A program made the translations under genes and the position numbers. From Bradyrhizobium sp. CB1015 (GTDB lineage: Bacteria; Pseudomonadota; Alphaproteobacteria; Rhizobiales; Xanthobacteraceae), in NCBI RefSeq assembly GCF_025200925.1, contig NZ_CP104174.1, positions 6,634,001 to 6,698,000 of the forward strand: a stretch of 64,000 bases of DNA. The letters are read 5' to 3'. Below are positions 36,510 through 45,774 of the stretch, in pieces; the first letter of the stretch is position 1, and each line of letters opens with the position of its first letter. Under the pieces are notes generated by a model. That model was not told the DNA's origin, searched no databases, and saw only the letters and a program-made list of their open reading frames with translations.

Positions 36510-37688
36510 TCAGCGCGGCTTCAACAGCTCGCGGGCGACAATCAACTTCTGGACCTCGGTCGCGCCCTCGTAGATGCGCAGCGCCCGGATTTCGCGATAC
36601 AGACTTTCAACGACCTCTCCCTTGCGCACGCCGCGGCCGCCGAACATCTGGACGGCCCGGTCGATGACGCGCTGCGCGGTCTCGGTGGCGGTCAGCTTCG
36701 CCATGGCAGCTTCGCGCGTCGTCGGAAGCTTCTGGACATCGCGGCGCCAGGCCGCGCGGTAGGTCAGCAGCGCCGCGGCATCGGTGTCGGTCGCCATGTC
36801 GCCGAGCGCGGCCTGGGTCAGTTGAAGATCCCCCAACGTTGCACCGAACATGTTTCGGCTGCGCGCATGCGACAATGCCTCGTCGAGCGCGCGACGGGCA
36901 AAGCCGAGGGCAGCGGCGGCGACCGATGCGCGGAATATATCCAGCGTCTGCATCGCGAGCTTGAACCCGCCGCCGGGCGCGCCGAGACGACGGCTGGCGG
37001 GAATCCGGCAATTGGTGAAGCGCAACGTCGCTAGCGGGTGCGGCGCGATGACGTCGATGCGCTCGGCAATGCCAAAACCGGGATCATCCGGAAAGACGAC
37101 GAAGGCCGAAATGCCGCGGGCGCCCGGCGCCTCGCCCGTTCGCGCAAACAGCGTATAGACGTCGGCAATGCCGCCGTTCGAGATCCAGGTCTTCTCGCCG
37201 TCGATGACGTAGTCGTTGCCGTCGGCCCGCGCCGTGCAGGACATCGCCGCGACGTCCGATCCCGCCTCCTTCTCGGACAACGCGAAGGCCGCGAGCCATT
37301 CGCCGGAACGCACCTTCGGCAGCACGGCCTTGCGCAGCTCCGCCGAGCCACCCAGCGCAATCGCTCCGGAGCCAAGCCCCTGCATAGCGAAAGCGAAATC
37401 GGCGAGGCCGTCGGCATAGGCCAGCGACTCGCGCGACAGGCAGATCGAGCGGGAATCGATCGACGTCGCATCGCCGTCGGGCGCCGCGACCGCGCAATCG
37501 AGCAACCCCGCCTCGCCCATCGCGCGCACAAGCTTGCGACAGGCACCATCCACATCATTGTGATCGATCTTGTCGAGGGCACCCGACTGCACGAAGCGGT
37601 CGAGCGCCTCGCCGATCGCATGATGGTGGGGCTCGAAGAACGGCCAGTCCAGCCATTCGCGCTGGATCATCTTGACCACGGAGTTCAT
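36510..37688 (-). CDS. Acyl-CoA dehydrogenase
   Basis: A 392-residue FAD enzyme of normal length. Typical segments are [28 protein letters not shown] (FAD/substrate region), [17 protein letters not shown], and [12 protein letters not shown] with the likely catalytic glutamate. It removes two hydrogens from an acyl-CoA; electrons pass to ETF. It lies 16 bp after the two-domain aryl-CoA monooxygenase and before ridA, so it probably acts on a non-aromatic ring or open-chain CoA thioester from that enzyme. Substrate inferred only. Confidence 0.92.
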   Translation of the reverse strand: MNSVVKMIQREWLDWPFFEPHHHAIGEALDRFVQSGALDKIDHNDVDGACRKLVRAMGEAGLLDCAVAAPDGDATSIDSRSICLSRESLAYADGLADFAFAMQGLGSGAIALGGSAELRKAVLPKVRSGEWLAAFALSEKEAGSDVAAMSCTARADGNDYVIDGEKTWISNGGIADVYTLFARTGEAPGARGISAFVVFPDDPGFGIAERIDVIAPHPLATLRFTNCRIPASRRLGAPGGGFKLAMQTLDIFRASVAAAALGFARRALDEALSHARSRNMFGATLGDLQLTQAALGDMATDTDAAALLTYRAAWRRDVQKLPTTREAAMAKLTATETAQRVIDRAVQMFGGRGVRKGEVVESLYREIRALRIYEGATEVQKLIVARELLKPR

Positions 37689-37704
37689 CCGATCCCTCCT
37701 TCAC

Positions 37705-40023
37705 TCACTGCGCGGCCACAGCAGCGGCGCGCGCCAGATTGGTCTCGTATTGTCCCTTGGCGGACAGATATTGCTTCGGCCAGTCGACCGCTGTGATGCC
37801 GATGCGCGCGGCTTCGTGCAGCGTCCAGGCCGGGTCGGCGAGATGCGGCCGCGCAATCGCGCAGAGATCCGCGCGGCCGGCCGCGAGAATCGAGTTGGCG
37901 TGATCGGCCTCGGAGATCGCGCCGACTGCAATCGTCCCGATGCCGACTTCGTTGCGGATCAGATCGGCGAACGGCGTCTGGAACAGGCGGCCGTAGATCG
38001 GCCGTTCCTCCTTCCAGACCTGTCCCGAGGAGCAATCGATCACGTCTGCTCCCGCCTCCTTGAACATCACGGCGAAGATCGCAGCGTCGGCGGGCGTGTT
38101 GCCGCCTTCGGTCCAGTCATGGCAGGACAGCCGCACCGACATCGGCCGATCGGACGGCCACGCCGCGCGCATCGCCCTGAACACCTGCAGCGGAAAACGC
38201 GCACGATTTTCGTGGTTGCCGCCATATTCGTCAGTCCGCCGGTTGGTCAGCGGCGAGAGGAAGCTCGACAGCAAATAGCCATGGGCGCAATGAAGCTCGA
38301 GCCAATCGACACCGGCGTCGGCTGCACGGCGCGTTGCGGCGACGAAATCGTCGCGCACGCGGTCCATGTCGCTGCGGTTCATTTCCCGCGGCAACTGGCT
38401 GTGCGGCAGATAGGGCAGCGCGGAAGCCGAGATCAGCGGCCAATTGCCCGAAGCCAGCGGCTGGTCAATCCCTTCCCAAGCGAGCCGGGTCGATCCCTTC
38501 CGCCCGGCATGGCCGAGCTGGATGCCGACCTTGGCGTGTCCGAGGCTGTGGATCAGATCGACCAGCCGGCACCATTGTGCCGCTTGCTCATCGTTCCAGA
38601 GCCCGAGACAGCCCGGGGTGATCCTGGCATCCGGTGAGACGCAGGTCATCTCCGCAAAGATCAACGCGGCGCCTCCCATGGCGCGCGCTCCGAGGTGGGC
38701 GATGTGGAAGTCGTTGATGAACCCGTCCTTCGCCGAATACATCGCCATCGGCGAGACCATGATGCGGTTCTCCAGCGTGAGGCCGCGCACGCGGTGCGGC
38801 GTCAGCATCGGCGGCGGTACCCGTTCGCCGTCCCCGACGGCGATGCCCGAGCGCGCGGCAAACCATCGCTCGAATCCTTCCAACCAGGTACGGTCGCGCA
38901 GGCGCAGGTTTTCATGGCTGATGCGCTGCGAACGCGTCAGCATCGAATAGAAGAATTGCGGCGGCTCGAGCGTATCGGCATAGCGCCGGCCGACCACCTC
39001 GAACCATTCCATGGCATTACGCGCGGCGTTCTGGATGCGCGCCACGTCGACGCGGCGCACTTCCTCGTAGGCCTCCAGCACGGTCGGGATGCCGTCGCGA
39101 CCGTGACCATGGCGATCGAACTGGTTGGCGAGCTCGATGGCGTCGTCGAGCGCGAGCTTGGTGCCCGACCCGATGGCGAAATGCGCGGTGTGCGCGGCGT
39201 CTCCCATCAGCACGACATGGGAGCGGCCGTTGAACACGCTCCATTTGCCGCAGATCAGGCGGCTGAAATTGAGCCAGGCCGAGCCGCGCAGATGGCGGGC
39301 GTTGGTCAAAAGCTTCGCACCGTCGAGCGTCTCGGCAAAGATCTCTTCGCAGAAATCGATCGACCCCTGCTGATCGAGCTCACCCAGCCCGTGAGCATTG
39401 TAGGTTTCTTCCGTGGTCTCGACGATGAAGGTCGAGGTCTCCGCATCGAACTTGTAGATATGTGCCTGGAACCAGCCGTGCTCGGTCCTTTGGAAATCGA
39501 ACGTGAAGGCGTCGAACGCCTTCTTGGTGCCGAGCCAGATGTAGCGGTTCGGCCGGATCACCATGTCCGGCCGGAACTGTTCGGCATAGCGGGCGCGAAT
39601 CCTGGAGTTGACACCGTCGCAGGCGACGATCAGGTCGGCGTCGGGGAATTCGAGATCAGACTCCACCTCACGCTCGAAGGCGAGCTCGACACCCAGAGCC
39701 TCGCAGCGCCTCTGGAGAATGTTGAGCAGATGCTTGCGACCAATGCCGATGAAGCCGTGGCCGGTCGTACGCTGGCGCGTTCCCTTGAAGACCAGCTCGA
39801 TGTCGTCCCAGTGATTGAAGGCGTTCTCGATCTCGGCCGCGCTCTCGGGGTCGGCAAGGCGCATCGCAGACATCATGGCATCGGAGAACACCACCCCCCA
39901 GCCAAACGTATCGTAGGGCTTGTTGCGCTCGACGACCGTGATGACATGTTCCGGATGCCGACGCTTCATCAGCAGGCCCAGATAGAGGCCGGCCGGCCCG
40001 CCGCCGATACAGACTATGCGCAT
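37705..40023 (-). CDS. Two-domain FAD monooxygenase / old-yellow-enzyme reductase acting on an aryl-CoA (2-aminobenzoyl-CoA or salicylyl-CoA)
   Basis: A 772-residue fusion. Residues 1-390 are a flavin monooxygenase with the FAD motif [11 protein letters not shown] near residue 5 and the second FAD segment [19 protein letters not shown] near 285. Residues about 395-772 are an old-yellow-enzyme-type flavin reductase ([49 protein letters not shown]). This architecture is known for 2-aminobenzoyl-CoA monooxygenase/reductase of Azoarcus and is also named salicylyl-CoA 5-hydroxylase/oxidoreductase in databases. The start at 40023 has little room for a leader. First gene of operon B, divergent from a MarR gene. 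Which aryl-CoA it uses is unresolved. Confidence 0.88.
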   Translation of the reverse strand: MRIVCIGGGPAGLYLGLLMKRRHPEHVITVVERNKPYDTFGWGVVFSDAMMSAMRLADPESAAEIENAFNHWDDIELVFKGTRQRTTGHGFIGIGRKHLLNILQRRCEALGVELAFEREVESDLEFPDADLIVACDGVNSRIRARYAEQFRPDMVIRPNRYIWLGTKKAFDAFTFDFQRTEHGWFQAHIYKFDAETSTFIVETTEETYNAHGLGELDQQGSIDFCEEIFAETLDGAKLLTNARHLRGSAWLNFSRLICGKWSVFNGRSHVVLMGDAAHTAHFAIGSGTKLALDDAIELANQFDRHGHGRDGIPTVLEAYEEVRRVDVARIQNAARNAMEWFEVVGRRYADTLEPPQFFYSMLTRSQRISHENLRLRDRTWLEGFERWFAARSGIAVGDGERVPPPMLTPHRVRGLTLENRIMVSPMAMYSAKDGFINDFHIAHLGARAMGGAALIFAEMTCVSPDARITPGCLGLWNDEQAAQWCRLVDLIHSLGHAKVGIQLGHAGRKGSTRLAWEGIDQPLASGNWPLISASALPYLPHSQLPREMNRSDMDRVRDDFVAATRRAADAGVDWLELHCAHGYLLSSFLSPLTNRRTDEYGGNHENRARFPLQVFRAMRAAWPSDRPMSVRLSCHDWTEGGNTPADAAIFAVMFKEAGADVIDCSSGQVWKEERPIYGRLFQTPFADLIRNEVGIGTIAVGAISEADHANSILAAGRADLCAIARPHLADPAWTLHEAARIGITAVDWPKQYLSAKGQYETNLARAAAVAAQ

Positions 40024-40066
40024 GATCCCTCGCTTTCGCGCGTTGCGCCGAGCTCTCACTCAAATT

Positions 40067-40082
40067 ATTTTAAGTATAAAAT
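40067..40082. promoter_or_regulatory. Candidate operator: ATTTTA-N4-TAAAAT inverted repeat
   Basis: A perfect 6+6 inverted repeat lies in an AT-rich stretch (40062-40086) that stands out in GC-rich DNA. It is 44 bp before the aryl-CoA monooxygenase start and 170 bp before the divergent MarR gene. MarR proteins commonly bind AT-rich inverted repeats beside their own gene. Binding is inferred. Confidence 0.5.
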
Positions 40083-40252
40083 ATTTCCTCGGTGCGTACC
40101 TTGTCAAGGCGGTTCTGCAAAGACCTCGGAGGATACGCCACTCAACGCGGCGCCCATGCTGAAATTCAATGTAAACTTGACACAAAGCGGCGCCGATTCC
40201 GGATCTCTCGGACCCAGTCTTGAATTTACTTTTGGTACGAACTATCTTGCCG

Positions 40253-40813
40253 ATGTCCACGAGAGCTGCGCCAGCTTTCATAAGCCACGAAGCCCGGGAG
40301 ATTCGATTGGCACTCGCGAAGGAGTCCACGCCTGTTTCGGCCAGGAATGGGACGGATCAGGAGGCTGAGTACAGGGCTCAAACACGCCTTTGGCTCCGAC
40401 TGCTCGCCTGCACGACCCTCATCGAAGGCGAGTTGCGGCGCCGGTTTCGCGAAGAGTTCGACTTCACGATGCCCCGCTTCGACGTTCTCGCCCAGCTCGA
40501 CCGCGAACCGAGCGGGCTTGTGCTGGGAGAGCTGCCCAAGCGCCTGATGGTCTCGGCCGGGAACCTTACGCCAATCGTCGACCGCCTGGTCGCAGATGGA
40601 TACATCACCCGCACGGCGTCGAACCTCGACCGGCGCGTGCAGATCGTCTGTATGACGGTCGAAGGTCGCAAGATCTTCAGGCGAATGGCCAAGAGCCACG
40701 GCGCATGGCTTGCCGAGCTGCTGGCGGATTTCCCGGCAGATCGGTTCGATGGATTGATCGGCGAGCTCGACGAACTCAAGGCCGCCGTCAGGGACGCCTT
40801 GCAAAAACCCTAA
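40253..40813 (+). CDS. MarR-family transcriptional regulator
   Basis: A 186-residue regulator. The start at 40253 (MSTRAAP) is one choice; the conserved domain begins near residue 40. The winged helix is recognisable in PRFDVLAQLDREPSGLVLGE and LMVSAGNLTPIVDRLVADGY, with the wing around SNLDRRVQIVCMT. The gene is divergent from operon B and its 3' end faces the acyl-CoA ligase end of operon A, so it is placed to control the aryl-CoA pathway. Its effector may be an aromatic CoA thioester or free acid, as for relatives. Related in sequence style to the MarR at 62327. Confidence 0.9.
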   Translation: MSTRAAPAFISHEAREIRLALAKESTPVSARNGTDQEAEYRAQTRLWLRLLACTTLIEGELRRRFREEFDFTMPRFDVLAQLDREPSGLVLGELPKRLMVSAGNLTPIVDRLVADGYITRTASNLDRRVQIVCMTVEGRKIFRRMAKSHGAWLAELLADFPADRFDGLIGELDELKAAVRDALQKP

Positions 40814-40825
40814 GCGAATACAACG

Positions 40826-42490
40826 TCAGCGTCGTAGCTTCACTCCGGCCGCTTCGCGATCCCATGTATCCGTAGTGACGCCGGCATCGCGCAGCACGCC
40901 CTTCTTGATCTTGCCGTTCTCCGTCAGCGGCATCTGACTCAGGATTCGCACATAGCGCGGAATGGCGAAATAGGCGATCTGGCCTTCGCAATGCCTGACG
41001 ATGTCGACGGGCTGTAGCAAGTAGCCCGGTTCCAGCAGAATTGCAGCAGCAACTTCGTCCTCACCCAACTCCGACGGCAGCGGGTAGACCGCGCAGGCAG
41101 CGACCGCGGGATGCGACTGGATGGCGTGCTCGACCTCCCACGAGGACACGTTCTCGCCACGCCTGCGGATGGAATCCTTCATGCGATCGATGAAGCGATA
41201 ATGCCCGTCGCAATCGCGAACGACCCGATCGCCTGAGTGGAACCACAGATTTCGCCAGGCCTCCACTGTCTTCTCCGGCATGCCGAAATAGCCGGACGCG
41301 AACGCGAAGGGTTCTCTCGCGCGAAGCACGAGCTCGCCGGCCTCTCCATCCGGCAGCACGGAATCATTCTCGTCGACGATCCGCGCCTCGATGCCAGCGG
41401 CCAGGTACCCCATCGTTCCCGCCCGATCCGACGGAATCGTGCCGGCGAACACAAAATTCGTCTCGGTCGACCCGTAGCCGTCGACCAGCGGTACACCGAA
41501 GCGCTCGCGGAACGGGCCGTGAATTTGCGGCGGCACGCCGCCGCCAAGCGCGACACGAAGACGATGCATTGACTCGTCTGCGCTCTTCGGCTGCGCCAGG
41601 AGCATCGACGCCATCGCACCGAGCAGGTAGCCGACCGTCGCATTGTGCTGTCGCGCGGCAGCCCAAAAGCCGGAAGCAGAGAATTTCGGCTCGAGCACGT
41701 ACGTGCATCCGTTCAGCAGCGCCTGATAGAACGCATTCAGCGCGTTGGTGTGGAACAGCGGCAGCGTCGTGAACAGCACATCGCCCTCGCGGATTCCGAG
41801 CGCCCGCGCCGAATAGATGCCCCACCAGAACAGCTGCGCCTGCGGACAGCACACACCCTTCGCAGGCCCCGTGGTGCCCGACGTATAGAGGATTGCAACG
41901 GTGTCACCGGGACGCACGGCGCCCGCTGGGGCTGCGGCTCCAAGAGGCGGCAGCGCGATCGGGGAAAGCCTGGCGCCGATTGCGTCGGCGGCAGCCCCGA
42001 TGATCCAGGTCCGAGGCGGCAGCTCGACACCCGCCTCGACACTCTCGACCGCGCTGACGAACTGAGCCTCGACGACGAGAAGCGCGGGACGCGAGTTGCG
42101 GAAAATGTGGGACAGCTGGGAGCCGCGCAATGCGGTATTGATCGGGACCGCGATCGCCCCCAGCCACGCACAGCCGAGATAGACCTGCAAGAACTCCGGA
42201 CGGTTCGAGCACATCAGCGCGACCCGATCGCCCGGCTTGATTCCGGTATCGACCAGCGTCTGGGCCGACGCGGCCGCAATCGCCGCGGTCTGCGCAAAGC
42301 TCCAACGCGCCTGTCCGGCAACGAGCAGAAGGCGATCGCCGTAACGCTCCGCCTGCCGCGTGAGCATCGTCGAGAGGATGCGCTCAGACGGCGGAAACGA
42401 CGCCATCGCGCGCGCCCAGGCAGGCGTCACGTCCTCACAGCCGACCACCTCGCTGATGTTCGCCAGCGCATCGTTCTCCATTGCGATCAT
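40826..42490 (-). CDS. AMP-forming acyl-CoA ligase (likely aromatic acid:CoA ligase)
   Basis: A 554-residue adenylate-forming ligase. The ATP-binding motif YTSGTTGPAKG lies near residue 215, GYGSTETNF near 345, and the C-terminal catalytic lysine region is in ENGKIKKGVL. GAGGTG precedes the start at 42490, which is nine bases after the binding-protein gene. It is the last gene of operon A and lies beside the aryl-CoA monooxygenase, so 2-aminobenzoate or salicylate is the likely substrate. By sequence alone it looks like the broad carnitine/aryl ligase group and the substrate cannot be fixed. Confidence 0.87.
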   Translation of the reverse strand: MIAMENDALANISEVVGCEDVTPAWARAMASFPPSERILSTMLTRQAERYGDRLLLVAGQARWSFAQTAAIAAASAQTLVDTGIKPGDRVALMCSNRPEFLQVYLGCAWLGAIAVPINTALRGSQLSHIFRNSRPALLVVEAQFVSAVESVEAGVELPPRTWIIGAAADAIGARLSPIALPPLGAAAPAGAVRPGDTVAILYTSGTTGPAKGVCCPQAQLFWWGIYSARALGIREGDVLFTTLPLFHTNALNAFYQALLNGCTYVLEPKFSASGFWAAARQHNATVGYLLGAMASMLLAQPKSADESMHRLRVALGGGVPPQIHGPFRERFGVPLVDGYGSTETNFVFAGTIPSDRAGTMGYLAAGIEARIVDENDSVLPDGEAGELVLRAREPFAFASGYFGMPEKTVEAWRNLWFHSGDRVVRDCDGHYRFIDRMKDSIRRRGENVSSWEVEHAIQSHPAVAACAVYPLPSELGEDEVAAAILLEPGYLLQPVDIVRHCEGQIAYFAIPRYVRILSQMPLTENGKIKKGVLRDAGVTTDTWDREAAGVKLRR

Positions 42491-42499
42491 GCTCGCACC

Positions 42500-43657
42500 T
42501 CAAGGCAACAGCTTGTACTTGCCGTCCTCGATCCGGACCATGATGCGCGAGCGATCGTCGACTCCATGCCGGTCCGCCGGCGTATAGGTGTAGACGCCCT
42601 GCGTTCCGACGACCTCCTTGGTGGTGAACAGCGCCTGGCGAATCGCGGTACGGAACTCAGGTGAGCCTGGCTTGGCACCGGTCGCCATCGCACGCTTGGC
42701 GGCATCGGCGAAGATCAGCCAGCCGTCGAAGGAATAGGACGAGAATGAATCCGTCGGCGCCTCGCCGTTGGCCTTTTCGAAGGCCGAGCGGAAATCCAGG
42801 GCGACCTTCTGGATCGGATTGCTGGCCGGAAGCTGCTCCGCCGCGGTCACAGGTCCCGTCGGGCACATGATGCCGTTGGCGGCTTTGCCGGCCAGACGAA
42901 GGAAATCGGCACTGATCAGCCCGTGATTGCCATAGAGCGGTCCCTTATATCCACGCTCGGACAGAGCGATGACCGGCAGCGCGCCTGGCGTGCCGGTGCC
43001 GCCGAGCATGATGGCGTCGGGACGCGCGGCGAGTGCGCGCAGCACCTGAGCCGTCACCGAGGCGTCCGACCGGGCGTAGCGTTCATTGGCGATGACCTTG
43101 ATGCCGGCGGCCTTCGCACTCTGCTCGAGCGAATTGTACATGAGATCGCCGAACGCATCGGAGAAACCGATGAAGGCGACGGTCGTCAGGCCCTTCGCCT
43201 TCATGTGATCGACGATTCCTTGCACCAGAAGCGGCGTGGGCTGCGGCGTCTGCACGACCCAGGGATCGCCGTCGCCTGATGGCACCGGTGCGATCGGCGA
43301 CACCGCGATCATCGGAATCTTCATCTCGATGGCCGCGGTCGCCATCGCGAGCGTCTGGGGAGCGCCGGACGTGCCGATCAGGATATCGACCTTCTCTTGC
43401 TCGACCAGCTTGCGCGCATTGCGTGCCGACGCGGTCGGATCAGAGCCGTCATCGAGCTGGATGACCCGCAGCTTCTCGCCGCCGATCTCGCCGATATAGG
43501 CCTGACCTGCCGCGATCCCCTTCGCGTTGGGAATACCGATCGATGACACCGGCCCACTGAGGCCCGTAACGAATCCGACGAGGATCTCGGCCTGCGCGAA
43601 TTGCGGAACGGCAAGCAGCAATGCAGTGGAAGCCACCAGGCTCTTGATCAAGTTCAT
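42500..43657 (-). CDS. Liv-type ABC transporter binding protein (probably for an aromatic acid)
   Basis: A 385-residue secreted protein with signal peptide MNLIKSLVASTALLLAVPQF (start 43657). The mature part opens ILVGFVTGLSGPVSSIGIPN, the type I fold of branched-chain amino-acid/aromatic-compound binders. It is a clear paralogue of the protein at 48850 (shared IQLDDGSDP, NARKLVE, MIAVSPI, GFSDA-GDL). No permease is beside it, so it may use the transporter at 50042-53561. Such proteins in related bacteria often bind aromatic acids. Operon A context points to an aromatic ligand. Confidence 0.88.
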   Translation of the reverse strand: MNLIKSLVASTALLLAVPQFAQAEILVGFVTGLSGPVSSIGIPNAKGIAAGQAYIGEIGGEKLRVIQLDDGSDPTASARNARKLVEQEKVDILIGTSGAPQTLAMATAAIEMKIPMIAVSPIAPVPSGDGDPWVVQTPQPTPLLVQGIVDHMKAKGLTTVAFIGFSDAFGDLMYNSLEQSAKAAGIKVIANERYARSDASVTAQVLRALAARPDAIMLGGTGTPGALPVIALSERGYKGPLYGNHGLISADFLRLAGKAANGIMCPTGPVTAAEQLPASNPIQKVALDFRSAFEKANGEAPTDSFSSYSFDGWLIFADAAKRAMATGAKPGSPEFRTAIRQALFTTKEVVGTQGVYTYTPADRHGVDDRSRIMVRIEDGKYKLLP

Positions 43658-43714
43658 GGCACCTGTCTTTCGGGAGAATTTCTTGTTCTGATTGGCGAGC
43701 GCCATGGATTGGGC

Positions 43715-44497
43715 TCAAGTCGACGACACCAGAGCGATGACTCGAAGCGGGCTGCCGGAGCCGTTCTGGATCTTCAGAGGCGAAGCCACGATGACGGCGC
43801 CGGTGGCCGGAAGCTGATCCAGGTTACACAGGCATTGCAGGCCGTAGCGGCCCGCGCCGTGCAGGAAGTGATGCGCCGGATAAGGCGGCTCGAAGTGTCC
43901 GGCCTGCCCCGCATCCGTGCCGATGGTTTCGGTACCGAAACCGATGACACCGCGCTCCTCCACCAGCCACTTCATCACCGCCGGGTTTGGGCCCGGCGTA
44001 TGCGCGCCGTCGTCCCTGAGATTGGAGTAGTCGCGCCAGCTCTTCTTCGACCAGTCGGTCCTGAGCAACACCCAATTCCGCTCGGGGATACGGCCGTGCC
44101 TGGCTTCGAAGGCTTCGACAATCGGGACGGTCAGCAGGAAATCGGGATCCTGCGCCGCCTGCGCCGAGCAGTCGATGACACAGGCCGGTGCGATCATGTC
44201 CTTGGCCGGCATCGTGTCGACGGCATTGTTCGGCAGGTTCTTGCCGGTGAACCAGTGAATCGGCGCATCGAAATGCGTGCCGGTGTGTTCGCCGAACGTA
44301 ACGTTGTTCCAGTACCAGGCCGGGCCGCGACCATCGTATCGCGATATCTCCTGGATGCGGACAGGCGCGGCCTGACCGAACTCCGGCGGGAGGACGATGA
44401 CCGGAAAGTCCGGACTGAGTGTGAAGGTCAGATCGACGACGCGCACCGCGCCGGAAGAAACCGCACTCGCCAGCTCCAGGAGACTCTTGCTTTGCAT
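43715..44497 (-). CDS. Cyclase / kynurenine formamidase superfamily hydrolase, isatin hydrolase-like
   Basis: A 260-residue metal hydrolase. The superfamily motif HTGTHFDAPIHW gives putative manganese ligands His71, His75 and Asp77, and His81 follows. A good ribosome site (GGAGG) precedes the ATG at 44497. Size and motif match isatin hydrolases (isatin to isatinate), but kynurenine formamidases and other cyclases share the motif. It lies in operon A with a binding protein, CoA ligase and thiolase-like genes, next to the aryl-CoA monooxygenase operon. Isatin breakdown gives isatinate and then anthranilate, the substrate expected for an aminobenzoyl-CoA route. That link is inference. Confidence 0.75.
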   Translation of the reverse strand: MQSKSLLELASAVSSGAVRVVDLTFTLSPDFPVIVLPPEFGQAAPVRIQEISRYDGRGPAWYWNNVTFGEHTGTHFDAPIHWFTGKNLPNNAVDTMPAKDMIAPACVIDCSAQAAQDPDFLLTVPIVEAFEARHGRIPERNWVLLRTDWSKKSWRDYSNLRDDGAHTPGPNPAVMKWLVEERGVIGFGTETIGTDAGQAGHFEPPYPAHHFLHGAGRYGLQCLCNLDQLPATGAVIVASPLKIQNGSGSPLRVIALVSST

Positions 44498-44532
44498 CGT
44501 CACGTCCTCCAGCTCGGTTGAAATCCCGCTTC

Positions 44533-45774
44533 TTATCTGTCGAGCTCGCGCTCGAGCGCTTTCGGATTGGCCGCGAGACGTTGCCGGATCTCTTCGGCGA
44601 CATCTCCGACATACATCTCCTCGAGCCCCTTCTTGAGGCCCGACACGATCGCCTGTGCGATCACGCGCGGCGCGACCTTCGGCGGCGGCACGGTCTGGAA
44701 CCATTCGGTGTCGACAGGGCCGGTGAACAGGTTCATCACCCGGACGCCGCCGGGCCGCAGCTCCGCGCGCAAGCAATGCGACAGCGACAGGCACGCCGCT
44801 TGCGAGGCCGAGTAGGCGCCGAAGGCAGGCCAGTTCGCCAGCGCATAGACCGAGAGAATATTGACCCATGCGGCACTGCTGTTGATACCGTCGGCACCGC
44901 GCATCCGCATGGCGGGGCCAAAGGCTTGAGCGAGATTGATGAAGCCGAGATAGGCCTGATCGATCTCGTCGCGTGCGATGCTCGTGCCCCTGCGGTCGAG
45001 CAGGCCGCCCGGCCGGACATATTCGGTCGTGTTGACGAGAATATCGACCTTGCCGCCGATATCGGCCGCAAGATCGGTAGTCGATTTTTCGTCAGCCGCA
45101 TCGAGAGTCACGATCTCGATCCCGTCCTGACCGCGCAGCCGCTCTTCGCCGGCGAACGGTCGCCATGGTTCGGCAATGCCGACGAACACCGTCTTGGCGC
45201 CCGCCGCCTTCAAAGCGGCGACGGCTTCCTGACCGATGACGCTGCGGCCGTTGGTGACGAGCGCGCGACGGAATTTCGGATCGGCCGTCATTTCCCGCCA
45301 CTGCTTGTCGTCTGCCATGTTGGGAGTCTCCGCTTCGGGATGGGCAAAGGCCACCGCCTGGCCGCTCTTGTCCAGTTGCAACGACATGCTGACGGCCGCC
45401 CCCTCAGCGCAGTCGGCATGAAGATGTGCGACGATCGTCGGACCGCAATCCATCTTGATGAGGCCGATCCGCCACGGCGCTCGTTCGCGGAAATAGACGT
45501 CGCTTGGTACGCGCGCCGTTGTCTCGGCAAGCAGTACACCTCGCCGCGGCGCATCGACGAAAGCGAGGCCGGCCGAAAGACAAGACGGGCAGGCTTCGCG
45601 CGCCGGATAGGCAAAGGCGCCGCAAGCCTCGCAGCGCTGCAGCATAAAGCGGCCTTCGGCGGCCGCGCGCGTGAACCCGTGCGACATCCTGCTGCGCGGT
45701 CGCGGTGGCGAGGCCGGTAGCCGCGTCCGCAGCAGCGGGTTCTTGCGCCGGGGCGGCTTGATCGGCTCTATCAT
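44533..45774 (-). CDS. DUF35 (zinc-ribbon/OB-fold) protein fused to a degenerate SDR domain
   Basis: A 413-residue fusion. Residues 44-140 form a DUF35 unit with a zinc ribbon (Cys48, Cys51, Cys62, Cys65) and an OB fold. Residues about 165-413 resemble a short-chain dehydrogenase, but the cofactor loop reads VTNGRSVIGQ, and the catalytic Tyr-x-x-x-Lys reads YSASQ, with Gln in place of Lys. The SDR part may not be an active dehydrogenase. DUF35 proteins pair with thiolase-like aldolases; the partner gene at 45771 overlaps this start by ATGA. The pair probably acts on a CoA thioester. Confidence 0.8.
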   Translation of the reverse strand: MIEPIKPPRRKNPLLRTRLPASPPRPRSRMSHGFTRAAAEGRFMLQRCEACGAFAYPAREACPSCLSAGLAFVDAPRRGVLLAETTARVPSDVYFRERAPWRIGLIKMDCGPTIVAHLHADCAEGAAVSMSLQLDKSGQAVAFAHPEAETPNMADDKQWREMTADPKFRRALVTNGRSVIGQEAVAALKAAGAKTVFVGIAEPWRPFAGEERLRGQDGIEIVTLDAADEKSTTDLAADIGGKVDILVNTTEYVRPGGLLDRRGTSIARDEIDQAYLGFINLAQAFGPAMRMRGADGINSSAAWVNILSVYALANWPAFGAYSASQAACLSLSHCLRAELRPGGVRVMNLFTGPVDTEWFQTVPPPKVAPRVIAQAIVSGLKKGLEEMYVGDVAEEIRQRLAANPKALERELDR

